Positions 35,498-47,927 of a DNA stretch of 64,000 nt are shown here, piece after piece. Position 1 is the stretch's first letter. Each line of letters starts with the position of its first letter. The translations under genes and the position numbers were made by a program. Under the pieces are notes generated by a model that was not told where the DNA came from, ran no database searches, and saw only the letters and a program-made list of their open reading frames with translations. The stretch is from Epiperipatus broadwayi (taxonomy: Eukaryota > Onychophora > Udeonychophora > Euonychophora > Peripatidae): contig JAQFVV010006544.1 of NCBI GenBank assembly GCA_028023455.1, positions 370,001 to 434,000 on the forward strand, given 5' to 3'.

Positions 35498-37700
35498 CAT
35501 CATCATTTTCAATTATTATCGATCCTCTGCAGGATGGTCTCTACAAGTTTAATCCATTTGCTCCAATCTCTAGCCTCTCTTCTCTTTATACCTCACAATA
35601 CTGCCTGTCTAATATATCTCTTCTAGCTCTATAGCCAGCCCAACTCTTTCACTGATATCCTTAACACCTGACTGTTGTTCTCTCATCCATGTATTTCATT
35701 TTCAATCTCTTGTTACTCCTAACAATGCACCTTTCCATATTTCGTTGAGTAATCTGAAATCTGTATTGCTCTTCTGTATCCAAGTCTCAGATCCATACCA
35801 TTTATTAAAAACCTTTCTATTAAACACATAGCACTTCAGCCAAGTTTAATTGTATGAATAATTTCTTCCATCATTTTGCCATCTATAATAATAATCTGAC
35901 CAAGATATCTGTAGTTATCCATCTATAATAATAATCTGACCAAGATATCTGTAGTTATTAACTTTTCCTAGCTCATTATTATCAATCTTTGTTTTTGTTT
36001 GAGAAAATTCATTGAACATTTATTACTTTGGTCTTTTTAACGTTTAACTTTAATCCTGTTTTCTTACATTCACCTGATAATTCTTGCAACATTTCCTAAA
36101 TCTCTAAAACATTATTTGCAAAAACAATACATTTTTGCAAAATCTAGATAATTTAAACAATCTCCATTTACTTTTACTGTAATAAGTTATGAAGATAGGG
36201 AGTCACCCTGTTTTACACTTCTCTACTTAAATCTTCAGAATATGACAATATCCTGGGTCTTTATCTTAATCCAATTCTTTAATCACTAAAGAAATGCTTA
36301 TAGAATAAAATGTCTTTTTATAATCTACAAATCTAATGCAAAATGGCAACTCATATTCATTGATCCTTTCTATAACTTTTCTCAATACTTGGAGATGATC
36401 TATTGTACTAAATCCATTTTTAAATCCAGCTTGTACTTTTGGTTAGTAAAAATCCAAAGTTTGCTGTAGACAAGTTGTAATTATTTTTGTAAAAAATTTA
36501 TATACAACTGATAAAAGACTGACAGGTCTGTAATTTCTGATATCTTTTTTATCACTTTTTTTAAATATTAATATTAATCCTGCATTTTTTCAATCACCTG
36601 GTACATCATTATCATTTAGACATTTGATATATAACTACGCCCAAAAAAATTTTTTTTTTATTTCTTCACTTGCTTTTTTTAAGATATTGATTATAATTCT
36701 ACCATGACCTGGAGCTTTTCCCTTTTTCATAAATTTAATTGCATGTTTCATTTCTTCATTTAAAATCCTGGGCAATTCAGAAGATATAGTAATTGTAGGA
36801 GGTACTTTTCCTTGTTTTTTATTGCTATATAATTCTTGATGGAACTCTTCATATTTTATATCATTTCTCTTTTTAGTAATAGTTCCATCTTTTTTCCTTA
36901 TTTCAGAAATAAGTTTCCTACCAATACAAAGATGTTGTTTTACAGTCTTGAGACTTTTATTCTCTTTTATAGCTTTCTTTGCTACTTCACATCACAGTTA
37001 TACTTTCTTATACCATCATCAATTCTTTTTCACACCATTTTACAAAATTTGAGATATTCAATTCTTTTTAATGCATCATTTTATATATTTTTATATTCCT
37101 TTTTTACATAAATTGTTTAATCTGAATAGAAATTTTGTTGATTAATTGCTGCTTTTTTGTATTAGCTATTTTTGTTCCAATTTTTAAAAATGTATCAGTT
37201 ATCTTTTATTGATTTCATTCAAATCTGAATCAATTTGAAATCTGTTAATAATTGAAAATAATTTGCAAATTCTAATTTTAATTCATTAGAATTTTTTGAA
37301 GATTAGGAACGTCAACTGTAAATATTATCTTTCATAATAATTTTTGCATTATCACATATCTTACATCTCTATGATTGATGATCACTTCCTGTAGCGAATT
37401 TATTAAGTATATTACAATCTTGAAATATATATTTTCTGTTGGTCAAAGTGTAATCCAAGTCTGCTGTACCTTCATTTGGATGCTTCCATGTCCATTTCCA
37501 TTTAACATTTTTTTTCAAAAAATATATTTATATTATAAAGTTTTTCTTTTTCTGCAAACTGCACAAGTCTATGTTCTCTCTTATTTTTATCACCATACCC
37601 AAATTTACCTACAGCGCTTTCATCTTTCAATTGTTTATCAATTCTAGCGTTAAATTTTTCCAATGACAATTTCAAAATGTTTGGTCTGATTAAAAGTTTT
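35498..37700 (-). mobile_element. LINE A5: degraded antisense RTE-like copy
   Basis: On the + strand it starts with the complement of the A tail (catcatcat...), then the complement of the C-terminus, RT and endonuclease in order. It fades near 37700 inside the EN motif that is MGDFNARIG in A1. Many indels and stops make it the oldest-looking A copy. A short tandem duplication (ctgaccaagatatctgtagt twice) lies at 35897-35957. The minus-strand reading at 37502-37726 still shows KFGYGDKNKREHRLVQFAEK. It ends about 90 bp before ubiquilin exon f. Confidence 0.88.
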
Positions 37701-37790
37701 ATAAAACTAATATTACATTTGAACATATAAATAGGTTTTACAAATATCTTTGCATGTACATATACATTTGTTTTATCCTTTTTTTTGTAG

Positions 37791-37916
37791 TTAATGAGTA
37801 ATCCCGATTTACTTAGACAGATGATGGATAATCCGCTTATTCAAAGTATGATGTCCAATCCGGAGACAATGCGACAGTTAATTATGAGCAATCCTCAGAT
37901 GCAGCAATTGATGGAG
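37791..37916 (+). CDS. UBQLN: Ubiquilin exon f (STI1 repeat 1)
   Basis: A 126-nt exon (42 codons, phase 0 at both ends) after TTTTTTTGTAG and before GTATGT. It encodes [31 protein letters not shown] and [11 protein letters not shown]: the Asn-Pro-containing, Met-rich helices of STI1. These form the hydrophobic groove that in ubiquilins binds exposed transmembrane or hydrophobic client segments. The exon lies only about 90 bp downstream of the degraded antisense LINE A5. Confidence 0.96.
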
Positions 37917-40900
37917 GTATGTGTTAATTTTAAAAGATTAAAATGTTTTCATTTTTGTTTATTGTTGTAATTTAATTATTTTTGTGAATTTTTCTGATTT
38001 ATGTGATTAGATTATTTGATTACATGTATAAGGTAAAGGGTGGATGTCATAATTTATTATGATATGCACATATTAATTTTAATTGTTTCAGATTCAGGCT
38101 CCATATTGAATTTTTTTAAAACTGACCTGAGATACAATTTTCACAATAACTTCAGTTTTAATTATGTTAGAGCAAAAAAATTTACATTAATAGAAACTAG
38201 AAAAACTAAGGAAAACAATAAGTCTCTAAGACAAATAATGATAACCATTTAAAAAATAAGGAAAAAAGAAATTTCAACATCTGACATAATTATTATTACT
38301 TTATTGTTTGTTCATAATTTCTAATTCATCATTAACTAAGTTTAAATTACATCTTTAATGATAATTTCTTTGTATTTCTCACAAAATGATCTTTCAAACC
38401 ATATATAATCCGTAGCTTCAGAATCTCCAAAAGTATTTGCATAAGAATTCTTCATTTTTAGCATGTACCCAAAAGTTACCAAAACTCAAAGGTGTCTATA
38501 AAAAAAAGATTCATCCTAATAAAAGATACAAAACAAATCATTTCCAGAAGATAGATATGCATTTGTCATCATAGCAATTAGCTTTTTGTCTATCTAAAAC
38601 TAGAAATTGTAGGCTACTGTCTGTATCACTGATAAAATTAGTTTCATCCCTTCATTTTATATTTTCTTGATGTTTATATTCTTTATGCACACCAGTGATG
38701 TTTTTATAAAGATTATGCACACCAGTGATGCTATCTTGTTATATTTATTGTATATCACATAGATATAATTTATTTGCATATAGTCCATTTGTTAGCTATA
38801 GACTTGAAAATAATGTGATGAAAGATATGGCAAAACTAGTGACTCCACAGATGAGTATCAAGGCATAGGCAAGAATTAGAATTTGATTCTTTGCTTGCAT
38901 ATGCAATCTTTCTGTAAATTTGATTATTAGTTTTGTAAATCATTATTTGTTATACAACACGAAAGAATAATCACACCATATAAACAAAATAATAAATTAT
39001 TAAACCGTTTGAGAATCATTATTTTTATAAAATAAGTGGATTGTATTAGAACACAAAATTACTGTACATATGAATTCATATGAGCATAAATAAATATAGA
39101 ATGTATATAGACATACATCACTATAAACGCAAATTAATAACAATTAAATGATTTTTTTCAAATAATTAAAAAAAAAATTAAAATATTATTCAAAAAATTA
39201 AAATTGTATACTTACGAGCCCGAAGTTCTGCGATTACGTTTAGATTCCATGGAAGGCCTTGTTTGTGAATCGGCGTATTTTTAATCCGATGAAAGCGTAT
39301 TTTTAGGCTGATAAAAGTTTTCTGTCTTCATCGTGTCATGGAAATTACAAAATTGATCAAAAAAAAAAAACTTAAATGCGCTGGTTATGAAAAAAATTAA
39401 TAAAAAATCCTATTTCCATCGGATTTTTTCTTTAAAGACAGCATTAGAAAGCTACATAAAAGATGTATAAAATGCCCATATTTCTGTTGACATCATGCTT
39501 AATAGTTTTTACGTCATTAAAAAAATAAAACAACATTTCAACCAATCAAATAAGAACCTCCTTAATTCTTTTGATAGTCACACCTATAAATACATAAAAT
39601 CTTTAAGTAGCTCTGTCAAAACGAGTACTCCGATCACTATACCGCTTTCATGCTTGTGATGTTTTAAAGAAAATTATTTATTTCTTTATATATGAAGCAC
39701 TTCGATAAACCTTTGCTAAATGCTTCCTTTCTGGATAAGATCTTGGAATAATAAATCAAAATTTTACTGGAACACATATTAAAAGCATATTTCTTTGAAA
39801 ACTGGAGAAATACAATTTAGGCTATTTACTTCTTGAAAAAAATTTAATTGGATATTCTAGAATTTCAATATCACAAATTTCAAATTTTCTTAACTGAAAA
39901 TATTTTTTTAAAAAAATAGTTTTTTCTTTCATATTTTAGTTTAACATATATCCATCACTGTTATTGAAATGCAGTGGAGATCGGCCCCGTCTAGGACAGA
40001 CTCTCATATAATGTTTTCTATCTTTGTAGATAGGTACAAAAATAGCGATATTGGATAAAAACACAGCTAATCTTCCACTATACTGAAAATTTTATAGATT
40101 GACCTCTCATTTTAATTTGCCAGTATTCATAAGTTTTTTCATACGTCATCAAAATTTTCCAAAGGCATATCTCTCCTTGTAGTTGATTTGTGAGGTGTCT
40201 CCATAGTGCCATAAATAATCATATGAGATCCTATGGTTTTTCTCTATTGGTGGAAATGTGAATTCATTTTGAAATACAAAAACAATAAAATAATAATTAA
40301 AAAAATGTTTAACATCAATTTATTTTAAACAAATAAATGAAATACATTTAATGTAATTTACCATTTGAAATATTAATTGCTTTAAGTCCAGAGAAATGCT
40401 TTACTTCAAAAATCCTAATAATGAATGATTTTTAGTTATTTTGTTTATCTACTTATTAAGGAACCTTTTTAGAGCAATAAATATTAGATTAATACTATTT
40501 TTTTAATATTTTAACATCAGTAATTTCATTATAATTTATTAAATCTAAACATTAAATTATCTACAATTTCAGTAATTGTTTTGTTAATCTTTCTAGCACA
40601 TTTTTCTAATTTTGTGAATATTATATATGTCCGTACATTTAGACATAAAAGTAACAATTTTTTTTATATATTCTGCTGATTTAATCGACAATTTATTCAT
40701 TTTGAATATGTTGTAAATATTCCAATTTAGTAAAGTTTGGCTACTTGTGACCTCATTTACTGTTCATTCATAAACATTATTCCATGTGTATCTGGATTTA
40801 TAGCCATCGCTAAAACTATTCACTAATTGTTTGTTAAATTGTTATAAAGAAATGCAATATTTATTTGAAAAAATTCAAAAACTGATATATGAAGTCTAAA

Positions 40901-42118
40901 AAAAAAAGTTAAAAATGATTATCCCCTTGCACATTGAATTTATGGAATTTTATCCTTGGGTTAAAACCTATCACTTGATCTTCCTATTATGAAATATATA
41001 ATCAAGAAAATTTTTTAACAATTCATATTTTGTAGACTATGATAACATTGGTAGCAAAATATAATGCTACAATATATATATAAGAAATATATAACTTTCT
41101 GCAATTTTACTAATACATCTTAATATCAGTGACTTTTTTTTTCATCATTTCTACTTGATTTTTCATTTGACTTTTTTCTGTCTTTGCATTGAACATGGTA
41201 TTATGTTATTTCCCAATATTTTGACTAGGTAGCAATTTTGTTCACGGTCTAATTGTATTTTTTTTTTTAAATACAATTAGTTTTTTGTAATAGATTTTCA
41301 TTAATCTTCTTTCAGGAAAAAAAAAACTTCCTGGAGTTAATAATAAAAAGATATAATGACATTGAAAATAATTTAGTTGTAAAACAGGATTTTTAAAAAT
41401 GACATAATTTTAAATGTGAATTGTTTCTCACTTAAAAATTTGCTAAATTTATTAAAAGTTAATTGTAAAACTCTATTTTATTTAATTTCTTGAAGTTAGT
41501 TCAATTAGAGAATAAAGATTTCTAGGTTGTTTTATTCTAAGGATGTTGCTAAAAAAAATTAAAGTTTTTCAGTTAATATATTAAGTGGGTGGTCTTTTAT
41601 TATATAACCTCTCAAGTAATAAACAGCATGATTACTATCCTTATTTTCTTCATAATTTTTTTTTTTTTTGGTTGAATTGCAACTTATTTGAGAAGATAAA
41701 TTTACTTAAATTTTTATAAATTTAATTTGCAAGCACTTGTTAGTTCTTTTTTTTTTAATTTAATTTTATTTAATGCCTTATGTATATAATGTTATATAAT
41801 GCCCTATTCTTTTTTACACTTTTTAAAGCAATTTTTTTTAATTTTCTGTTTCAGCTAACTTGCAGCTTTCAGCAGAGATCATGTTTTATTTTGTTAATCT
41901 ATTATATGTGAATTAATAAGGTAAAAATCTTCTTTCTGATAGCTATCAGTCAGCTGAAACAGAAAATTTATAAAATGAAATTGTTTAAAATATGCAAAAA
42001 AAAAAAAGCAGTGAAGTTTATTACAATATATGGTATTGACCAGTTGAGATAAATGAAGGCTTTAACTCAAAATATTATTTATTAAAAAGTTAAATATTTT
42101 ATTATTTTTTTTACACAG
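37917..42118. other. Ubiquilin intron f-g, no gene
   Basis: 4.2 kb, AT-rich. 38690-38730 has a short direct repeat (tatgcacaccagtgatg twice). 39215-39330 and 39600-39660 are more complex and CpG-containing, probably old repeats of unknown type. 41841-41967 has an inverted pair of a splice-acceptor-like motif. No coding match. Confidence 0.5.
41841..41967. repeat. 16-bp inverted pair resembling a 3' splice site
   Basis: attttctgtttcagct at 41841-41856 and its exact reverse complement at 41952-41967 are 95 bp apart. The + copy looks like a good acceptor (pyrimidine tract plus CAG) but is followed by no ubiquilin-like coding sequence. It lies about 260 bp before the true exon g acceptor. Confidence 0.6.
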
Positions 42119-42169
42119 AGGAATCCTGAGATTAGTCATATGTTGAATAATCCGGAATTATTACGCCAG
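42119..42169 (+). CDS. UBQLN: Ubiquilin exon g (STI1 repeat)
   Basis: A 51-nt exon after TTTTTTACACAG and before GTAATT. It encodes RNPEISHMLNNPELLRQ, nearly invariant across animal ubiquilins. The exon start AGG is set by the CAG acceptor at 42116-42118; using the next AG would lose the frame. Phase 0 at both ends. Confidence 0.96.
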
Positions 42170-43642
42170 GTAATTATTTCATAATTATTAGGAAGTTAAT
42201 TGAGATTTATAGCATAAAAAGAATTATTTATTTTTGTTTTGTGCTTGTGTGTATGTGTGTCTGTTCACTTTTAATAAATAGTAATTTTAATTTTACATGT
42301 ATATCTTATAATGCTAAAATTAACATTAGACTATTATTTTAAATAATCATATTCATTGAAAAAACATTCAAGATTGATTTTCACACAAGGGTTATTGTTG
42401 TTGCAAACTGCATTTGCTGACTTTACAGCCGAAATCTGTATTAGTTACAATAGAAATTTTAATTAAAGAAAAAGCTGTGCAGAATATTTTAGTTCTAAGA
42501 TATCCAGATATTCACAGCTATCTAAGATCCAAAAAAAAAAAACGAACCAGAGTTTAGAGAAAATAAAAGTGTTATCATATTGTACAGAAATGAAAGTATA
42601 CTGCTGCATTTTTGCGGCATATAGATTTTTGTTTACAATGTAAAAACAAAAGATTAAGTTTATAATTAGTATGCTTATCTTTTTATTTTTTATTAAAAAA
42701 ATAAATATTTCTTAATAAGTATGTGATGTGATATTTTGATTTTATTTGAATGTATTTATTAATATTTTAGCAGAAATAAAAATTTATTGATATCAAAAAG
42801 AAACTTCACCCATAATTATATTACATTAGTTTAGGGGAGTGGGGAGTGTTGTAATTTGGATTTTAATATTTCAAAGAGAGTTTTCATTATTTGAACTCCT
42901 ACTTTAAGAAAGTGTGTCTTAAATATAATTTTCTTCATTAAAATATATTTTTTATTCTATTGAATTCAATTAAGTCTTGATTGTTTATTTTTGTTTATGA
43001 TTTTTTTTGTTAATGTATTTTATTTTTTAAAGCATTTTTTTATTTTTATTAAATTTATGATTTTAACAAATTTTCAAAAAATATGGAAAGATAAAGTAGA
43101 AAATAAGTTTTTTTTTTTTATTTCATTAAAAAAAAATGCAATGGAAAATCAGGAAAAAAAACAATGTGGATTTTGAGATTGTCGAACAAAACATTACTAA
43201 AAATATTAAAAGTAACTAATATAAATTAAGTTTTTTGTTTTGATTATTTATTTCCGATTATGATTTTTTTAACATATATTTCCAAAATTGATATTTTTTA
43301 AACCATTTTTTAAATTAAATTTTAACAAATTTGCAAAAAATATGGAAAAATAAAGTAGAAAATATATATATAACTTAATTAAAAAAAATTCAAATAAAGA
43401 AAAAATCAGGAAAAAAGCAACATGGATTCTGAGATTGTTGAACAAAACATTACTGAAAGTATTCAAAGTGACTAATGTAAACCCTTAATTGCTTTTTTGA
43501 TCACGCACAAATGTCTGACAGAGTATTCAGTTTTAACATAGTAGCTCACCTGTACAAAGATTAGTTTAAATGTTTTGCTATTGTCTAACATTTTGAAAGT
43601 ATTTGTTAGATATATATATATTTTGCAAATTTTTATTGATAG
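42170..43642. other. Ubiquilin intron g-h with a dispersed duplication
   Basis: AT-rich. It contains a pair of related segments at 43061-43228 and 43320-43484 and otherwise no feature. Confidence 0.55.
43061..43484. repeat. Pair of about 165-bp direct repeats, 259-bp period
   Basis: Segments 43061-43228 and 43320-43484 share ttttaacaaatt.tcaaaaaa, ggaaa.ataaagtagaaaat, aaaatcaggaaaaaa and gaacaaaacattact in the same order. Similarity weakens upstream of each. Probably an old tandem duplication with a unit of about 260 bp. Confidence 0.78.
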
Positions 43643-43720
43643 ACAATGGAATTAGCTCGGAATCCAGCAATGTTACAAGAGTTGATGCGATCCCAGGATA
43701 GAGCAATGAGCAATTTAGAA
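43643..43720 (+). CDS. UBQLN: Ubiquilin exon h (STI1 repeat); last exon in window
   Basis: A 78-nt exon after TTTTTATTGATAG and before GTAAGT. It encodes [15 protein letters not shown] then [11 protein letters not shown], the most conserved ubiquilin block. The family continues with a segment like PGGYxALRRxYxDIQEPM. I looked for that on the + strand from 43721 to 64000 and did not see it, so the following intron exceeds 20.2 kb. The assembly may instead be interrupted beyond this window. Confidence 0.96.
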
Positions 43721-43865
43721 GTAAGTTTTTTTTTAGCTTGCTATAAGTCTAATTTTAAAAGATAATAAGCATTCATTGAGATATTTATAGACTAATAGGT
43801 TGATTTCATATTGTTTCACTTGAATTTTTATTATAAAATTAGAATTTTTTTTTTTTTAATGTAAT

Positions 43866-43913
43866 AACATATTGATTGTAAATTATCATAACATATTGAT
43901 TGTAAATTATCAT
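43866..43913. repeat. 24-bp exact tandem duplication
   Basis: aacatattgattgtaaatta plus tcat occurs twice back to back. The identical copies suggest recent slippage. Confidence 0.85.
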
Positions 43914-44146
43914 GGTGAATTTCTTGGTCTTGACATTTCAAGAGTAGTATTTGAAAAGTTTTCATACCAAAGCTAACAGGATATCACAATTCAAGAAATA
44001 ATACTTAATTATTATTAGTAACTTGTCATTTTTATCTTTGTTTATCATCTTGTATTAAGAATTAAATATAATTTTTTTATTATTAGAGATTATGGTATAT
44101 ATTATTTTTACAGCAATTCAATTCTTAATTCAAATTCTGCCCTGCA

Positions 44147-44250
44147 TAGTTTAATGTAGTGGTTAAGAATCAGACTCTAATATATGGTCCTCAGATCAAT
44201 TCTAATTCTAGCACTTCCAGTGCTTGGACTTCTTAAGAATTTCCTAGTAG
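44147..44250 (+). mobile_element. tRNA-derived SINE-like remnant
   Basis: tagtttaatgtagtggttaa resembles a Pol III A box, followed about 37 nt later by agatcaattctaattct, a decayed B box. The layout matches the tRNA-like head of a SINE. It lies 85 bp outside the LINE B3 tail. The identification is tentative. Confidence 0.4.
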
Positions 44251-44438
44251 TTAAACCATTTGTTTATTTATTTATTCAAACTATTTTGTATATATTGCAT
44301 ATAAAATTTATATAGTTTCATTTAGCAGTCTTGTGATGTAATGTGATGTATTTTGGTTTCTCCTTAAACGAAGCCCAGAATATCTCAGCAATTATGCGAA
44401 GATAAACCTGTTAGCCACTTTATTTTCCATTTTCCACT

Positions 44439-46126
44439 CTAAGTCTTCCCATATTCTGTCCCATCCCATTTCCACAACATTAGCTTTGTCAACTCTATGG
44501 CCTTTATATCTAAATCCCCCTTATCTTTCCGCAAACCCAGCATAAAACCCAATAACTCACTTTCTGTATAATCACTTTGTTCATATCTATTCTCCCATAA
44601 CTTCATTATCTGTACCCTTTCTGCTTTCAAGCATTTACATTCAATCAACAGATGTCTAATATTTTCTATACCTTCCTTACACAATTTGCACACAAAATCA
44701 CCCATAGTTTTCCATTTACATGTATATTCTCTGGTTGCTAACGATCCCGTTCGAGCCTTAAACAATAAACTACTTTCTTTACTATTATAAATTAACTCTT
44801 ATCCAATGTTCTGTTTACTTCTATATATATTTAAACTCTTCTTACCCTCCATACTAGTTCTCCATCTCTCCAACTCCCTATTTTTTATTAAAGCTTCTAT
44901 TCTTTTATCCCATTCCTTACCACTATAACACTTAATAATTCTCCTAACACAATCATCCCACCTTTTATACAAGTATACTGATATAAATTCTTTATCCAAA
45001 TCTTTTGCATACCGCATTACCTTTCTTACCCATCTTGTTACCTGCTCTTTACTCATAACCCAATTAAACACTATTTTGGCTATTTTTTTACTATCCATAA
45101 ACTGCAACCTACCAAACATTTTCATTTTACTTTTTGCATCTCTCATATAAAAACTTGACCCTTCCATTTTCCCTTGAATTGCCTCTTTGCTGCCCACATC
45201 TCTGCAGCTCATCTTCCTACTTCCTTTGTACTTTCTCTAAATAATCTAAAACCCTTTTACTAACACATAATGCATCATTACCATATGTTAACCCTGCTAC
45301 TGCAACTCCCTTCCATACAATTCTAGCTACATCATATTTATTATATGAAAATACTGTTAATTTCTTTACCAAACCCTTTCTTTTCTTTGCTTCATTTACC
45401 AATTTTTTCTCCCATTCATCCAAGCAATTTTCCTGATTACATAAGATAATTTCCAAATACCTATATCTATCCACCACACTTAACTTTATATCCTCCAATA
45501 AGAATTCTACATCTTCTCTTTCCCCAGTATTAACCATCATTATATTTGATTTTTCTTCACTAAATTTAATCCCCATCTCTTTACCTACCCTTACACATGT
45601 TCTCAACATAATTTCCATATCTTCTCTTCTTTCTGCACACAAAAAGATATCATCTGCAAAAAAAAAGACCCGACAAAATATATACTCCCTTGCCACTTAT
45701 TAACGGTATCTCTATCTCTCTTCCTAGTTTTTCTATTGCTTTCTCCATTTCACTCAAATACAACAAAAATAAAATAGGTGACATAGGGCATCCTTGCCTT
45801 AATCCCACCCCATTTTTAACTTTAACTGATTCTATATCCCCTAATTGGTAAGTATAATAATTATTTTCATACAATTTCTTAATAATATTTACTAAAGTTT
45901 CATTCATTCCCAAATTTGCTAACCTTACCCATAATCTATTTCTATTTACTCCATCATATGCTTCCATCATATGCTTTCTCTATATCTATAAAACTCATAG
46001 ATAACGATCTTCCTGAATACCAACTCATCTCCATAAGCTTGTGTAACTACAAACAAACTATCTCCTATACGCCTATCTGACCTAAAACCTCCTTGCATTT
46101 CCCCCACTACGTTATTTTCTTCCATT
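44439..46126 (-). pseudogene. LINE B3 ORF2: RT palm to C-terminus
   Basis: From 45970 leftward it reads EAYDGVNRNRLWVRLANLG (end of motif A), GVGLRQGCPMSPILFLLYL (motif B), then after a frame change FFADDIFLCAERREDMEI (motif C, FADD) and MGIKFSEEKSNIMMVNTG. 45212-44799 is the thumb region, and 44765-44439 the CKLC...H...C terminus ending in LMLWKWDGTEYGK. Frame changes near 45660, 45215 and 44780 and an extra catatgcttc duplication near 45965 break it. The catalytic residues are intact, so decay is recent compared with A5. Confidence 0.87.
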
Positions 46127-47853
46127 CATTTTACAACTCTTCCAGCTACCATATATGAGAAAACTTTATATAAAACTGATGTTACTGCTATCTGTCTATA
46201 ATTATTTAACTTTCTATGATCCTTACTACCCTTTTCTTTAAATAATAATCTTATTCTTGTATTACTCCAACTACCTGGAAAAACTCTCTTCTGTGCCATC
46301 TTATTAAAACATGATAATAACTTTATTCTTGCTCTATGCCCTAAATTCATTACTATCTTTGCTGCCCATCCATCTAATCCTCTCGCCTTTCCACTTTTCC
46401 TCTTCGCTGCCTCATTCAGTTCATTTTTTGTGAACCTAATATTCCCATCACTAAATGCTTTCATGTTTTCTATCACTAAGTCCTTCACATCTAACAACTT
46501 TTCTATATCCATTACATATCTATTTAAGATTCTCTCTAATTCTTCTCTAGAGCTACACTCTATTCCCTCATCATCTATTAATACTATTTCACTTTTCCCT
46601 ACATTTCTCCTTTTAATGTAATTCCAATATTTTGTACTCCCATCTCTTCCACTTTTATTAATATCCTCCAAAAATTTACTATTCAACTTCATCCCCTCTC
46701 TATAATTATCCATTTTAGCCAACTTCTTTTTTTCTAAGTACTTTCCCCATTTATCATTAATATCATTTTCACTTTCTTTGTTCTTAATAGCACTCTTATA
46801 TTCTCTGCATGCTTTTTTCCTCTCTTTTAAACTTTTACCTACTCTCATTCTTTTATTACTTTTATTCTTCTGCATATTCTCAACTAAAACCCTATTTGCC
46901 ACTTTTTCTATTTCACCACCTTAGTCCTTATACTCATCCCCATCCAACTGTTCCATGGTTTCTTCAACTTTTATTTTATATTCTTCCAACTTATTCTTAT
47001 CATTCACTCTTCATCCACATCTTTCACTATTATTTCTACCTTTATTTCTATCCTCCATCACATTACTAACCATTTCTATTACAATAAAATTATGATCACT
47101 ATTACATACTCTCTCTTGATTATCAAACACCTTAATTTTCCGTATTTTGTTCATTCCCTCTTTCTCTACCAATACATAATCTATTGTGTGAAATACATTA
47201 TTCCTAGACCATGTGTATTGTCCCTCATACATATTTGATAAATTCCCAATGTTCAAATTTACTCTTTGACAAAATTCCTTCAAAAACTGACCATTCTTAT
47301 TATCTACATTATCAATTTCTTCAATATGTCCATTCATATCCCTATAACCATTATTCTCTTCCCCTTTTCTTTAAAAATTTGTATATCCTTAACTAGGCAT
47401 TCATATATACTACTGTTCCACTCCATTACAGTTTGACTTTCTTTAGTGGCCATATACACTATAGTCACCATCCATTCTTGTCTACCCAACCTTATTTCAA
47501 CCACAAATGCTCTTGACATTTTACAATATTTAAATATTTTTTCCATATAACACCTATACCACCACCCCTTTTTTCTTTTTCTTTTCTATTTATACCCTGC
47601 CATACCATCTCTTCCAAAATAGGTTCTTCTTATGAGTTTCCACTACTGCTAATATCTCAAGCTCTTCATTTTCAATTGCTTTATTTAACTCCAGCCACTT
47701 TTCTGGTCTCCTACCATCTTGCATATTGAAAAACCCAATTTTAACAAATTTCTTCTTTCCTGGCTGCTCTTTTATAAATTTTTTTGATTCTTTCTTCTCC
47801 ATTACATTTATAACAAACTTTCTTACCATTAATCTTACAGACCCTCTCCACAT
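46126..47853 (-). pseudogene. LINE B3 ORF2: endonuclease and RT fingers
   Basis: 47853-47590 reads VKIGFFNMQDGRRPEKW and ILAVVETHKK (catalytic Glu). 47546-47334 has VTIVYMATKESQT and KGKRIMVIG. 47337-47011 has MNGHIEEIDN, TIDYVLVEKEGMNK and VCNSDHNFIVIEM. 46902-46126 carries the linker and RT start: KSGKARGLDGWAAKIVMNL and NNYRQIAVTSVLYKVF. Breaks occur near 47595, 47335 and 47000 (a TGA/TAG-bearing shift). The order EN-linker-RT is standard for AP-endonuclease LINEs. Confidence 0.85.
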
Positions 47854-47927
47854 CTACACTTATATCTAAATCAACCATCTTTTGCTTCTTTCTTATATCC
47901 CATCCATTCTTCTTCTTTTTGATAATA

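Larger units (their letters stand above)
10950..43720 (+). other. UBQLN: Ubiquilin gene locus, partial: eight internal coding exons
   Basis: Eight short coding blocks in order, each bounded by AG and GT, join without a stop into 576 nt (192 codons). Exon phases agree at every junction. The product reads as a ubiquitin-like domain C-terminal half, a low-complexity linker and STI1 repeats, the order known for ubiquilins (UBQLN/Dsk2). These are shuttle factors that carry ubiquitylated clients to the proteasome. Intron lengths are 8911, 2673, 6139, 1931, 6866, 4202 and 1473 bp, followed by one of at least 20280 bp. The exons for the UBL N-terminus and for the later STI1 and UBA parts were not found here. 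Introns are packed with transposon remnants, yet no exon is disrupted, so the gene is probably functional. Confidence 0.93.

Noticed and set aside
36836-37647. + strand frames within A5
   Set aside because: Antisense shadows of the degraded LINE; they read the complement of EN and RT codons.
46430-47396. Several + strand Ser/Leu/Tyr-rich frames over LINE B3
   Set aside because: Antisense shadows of the minus-strand ORF2.
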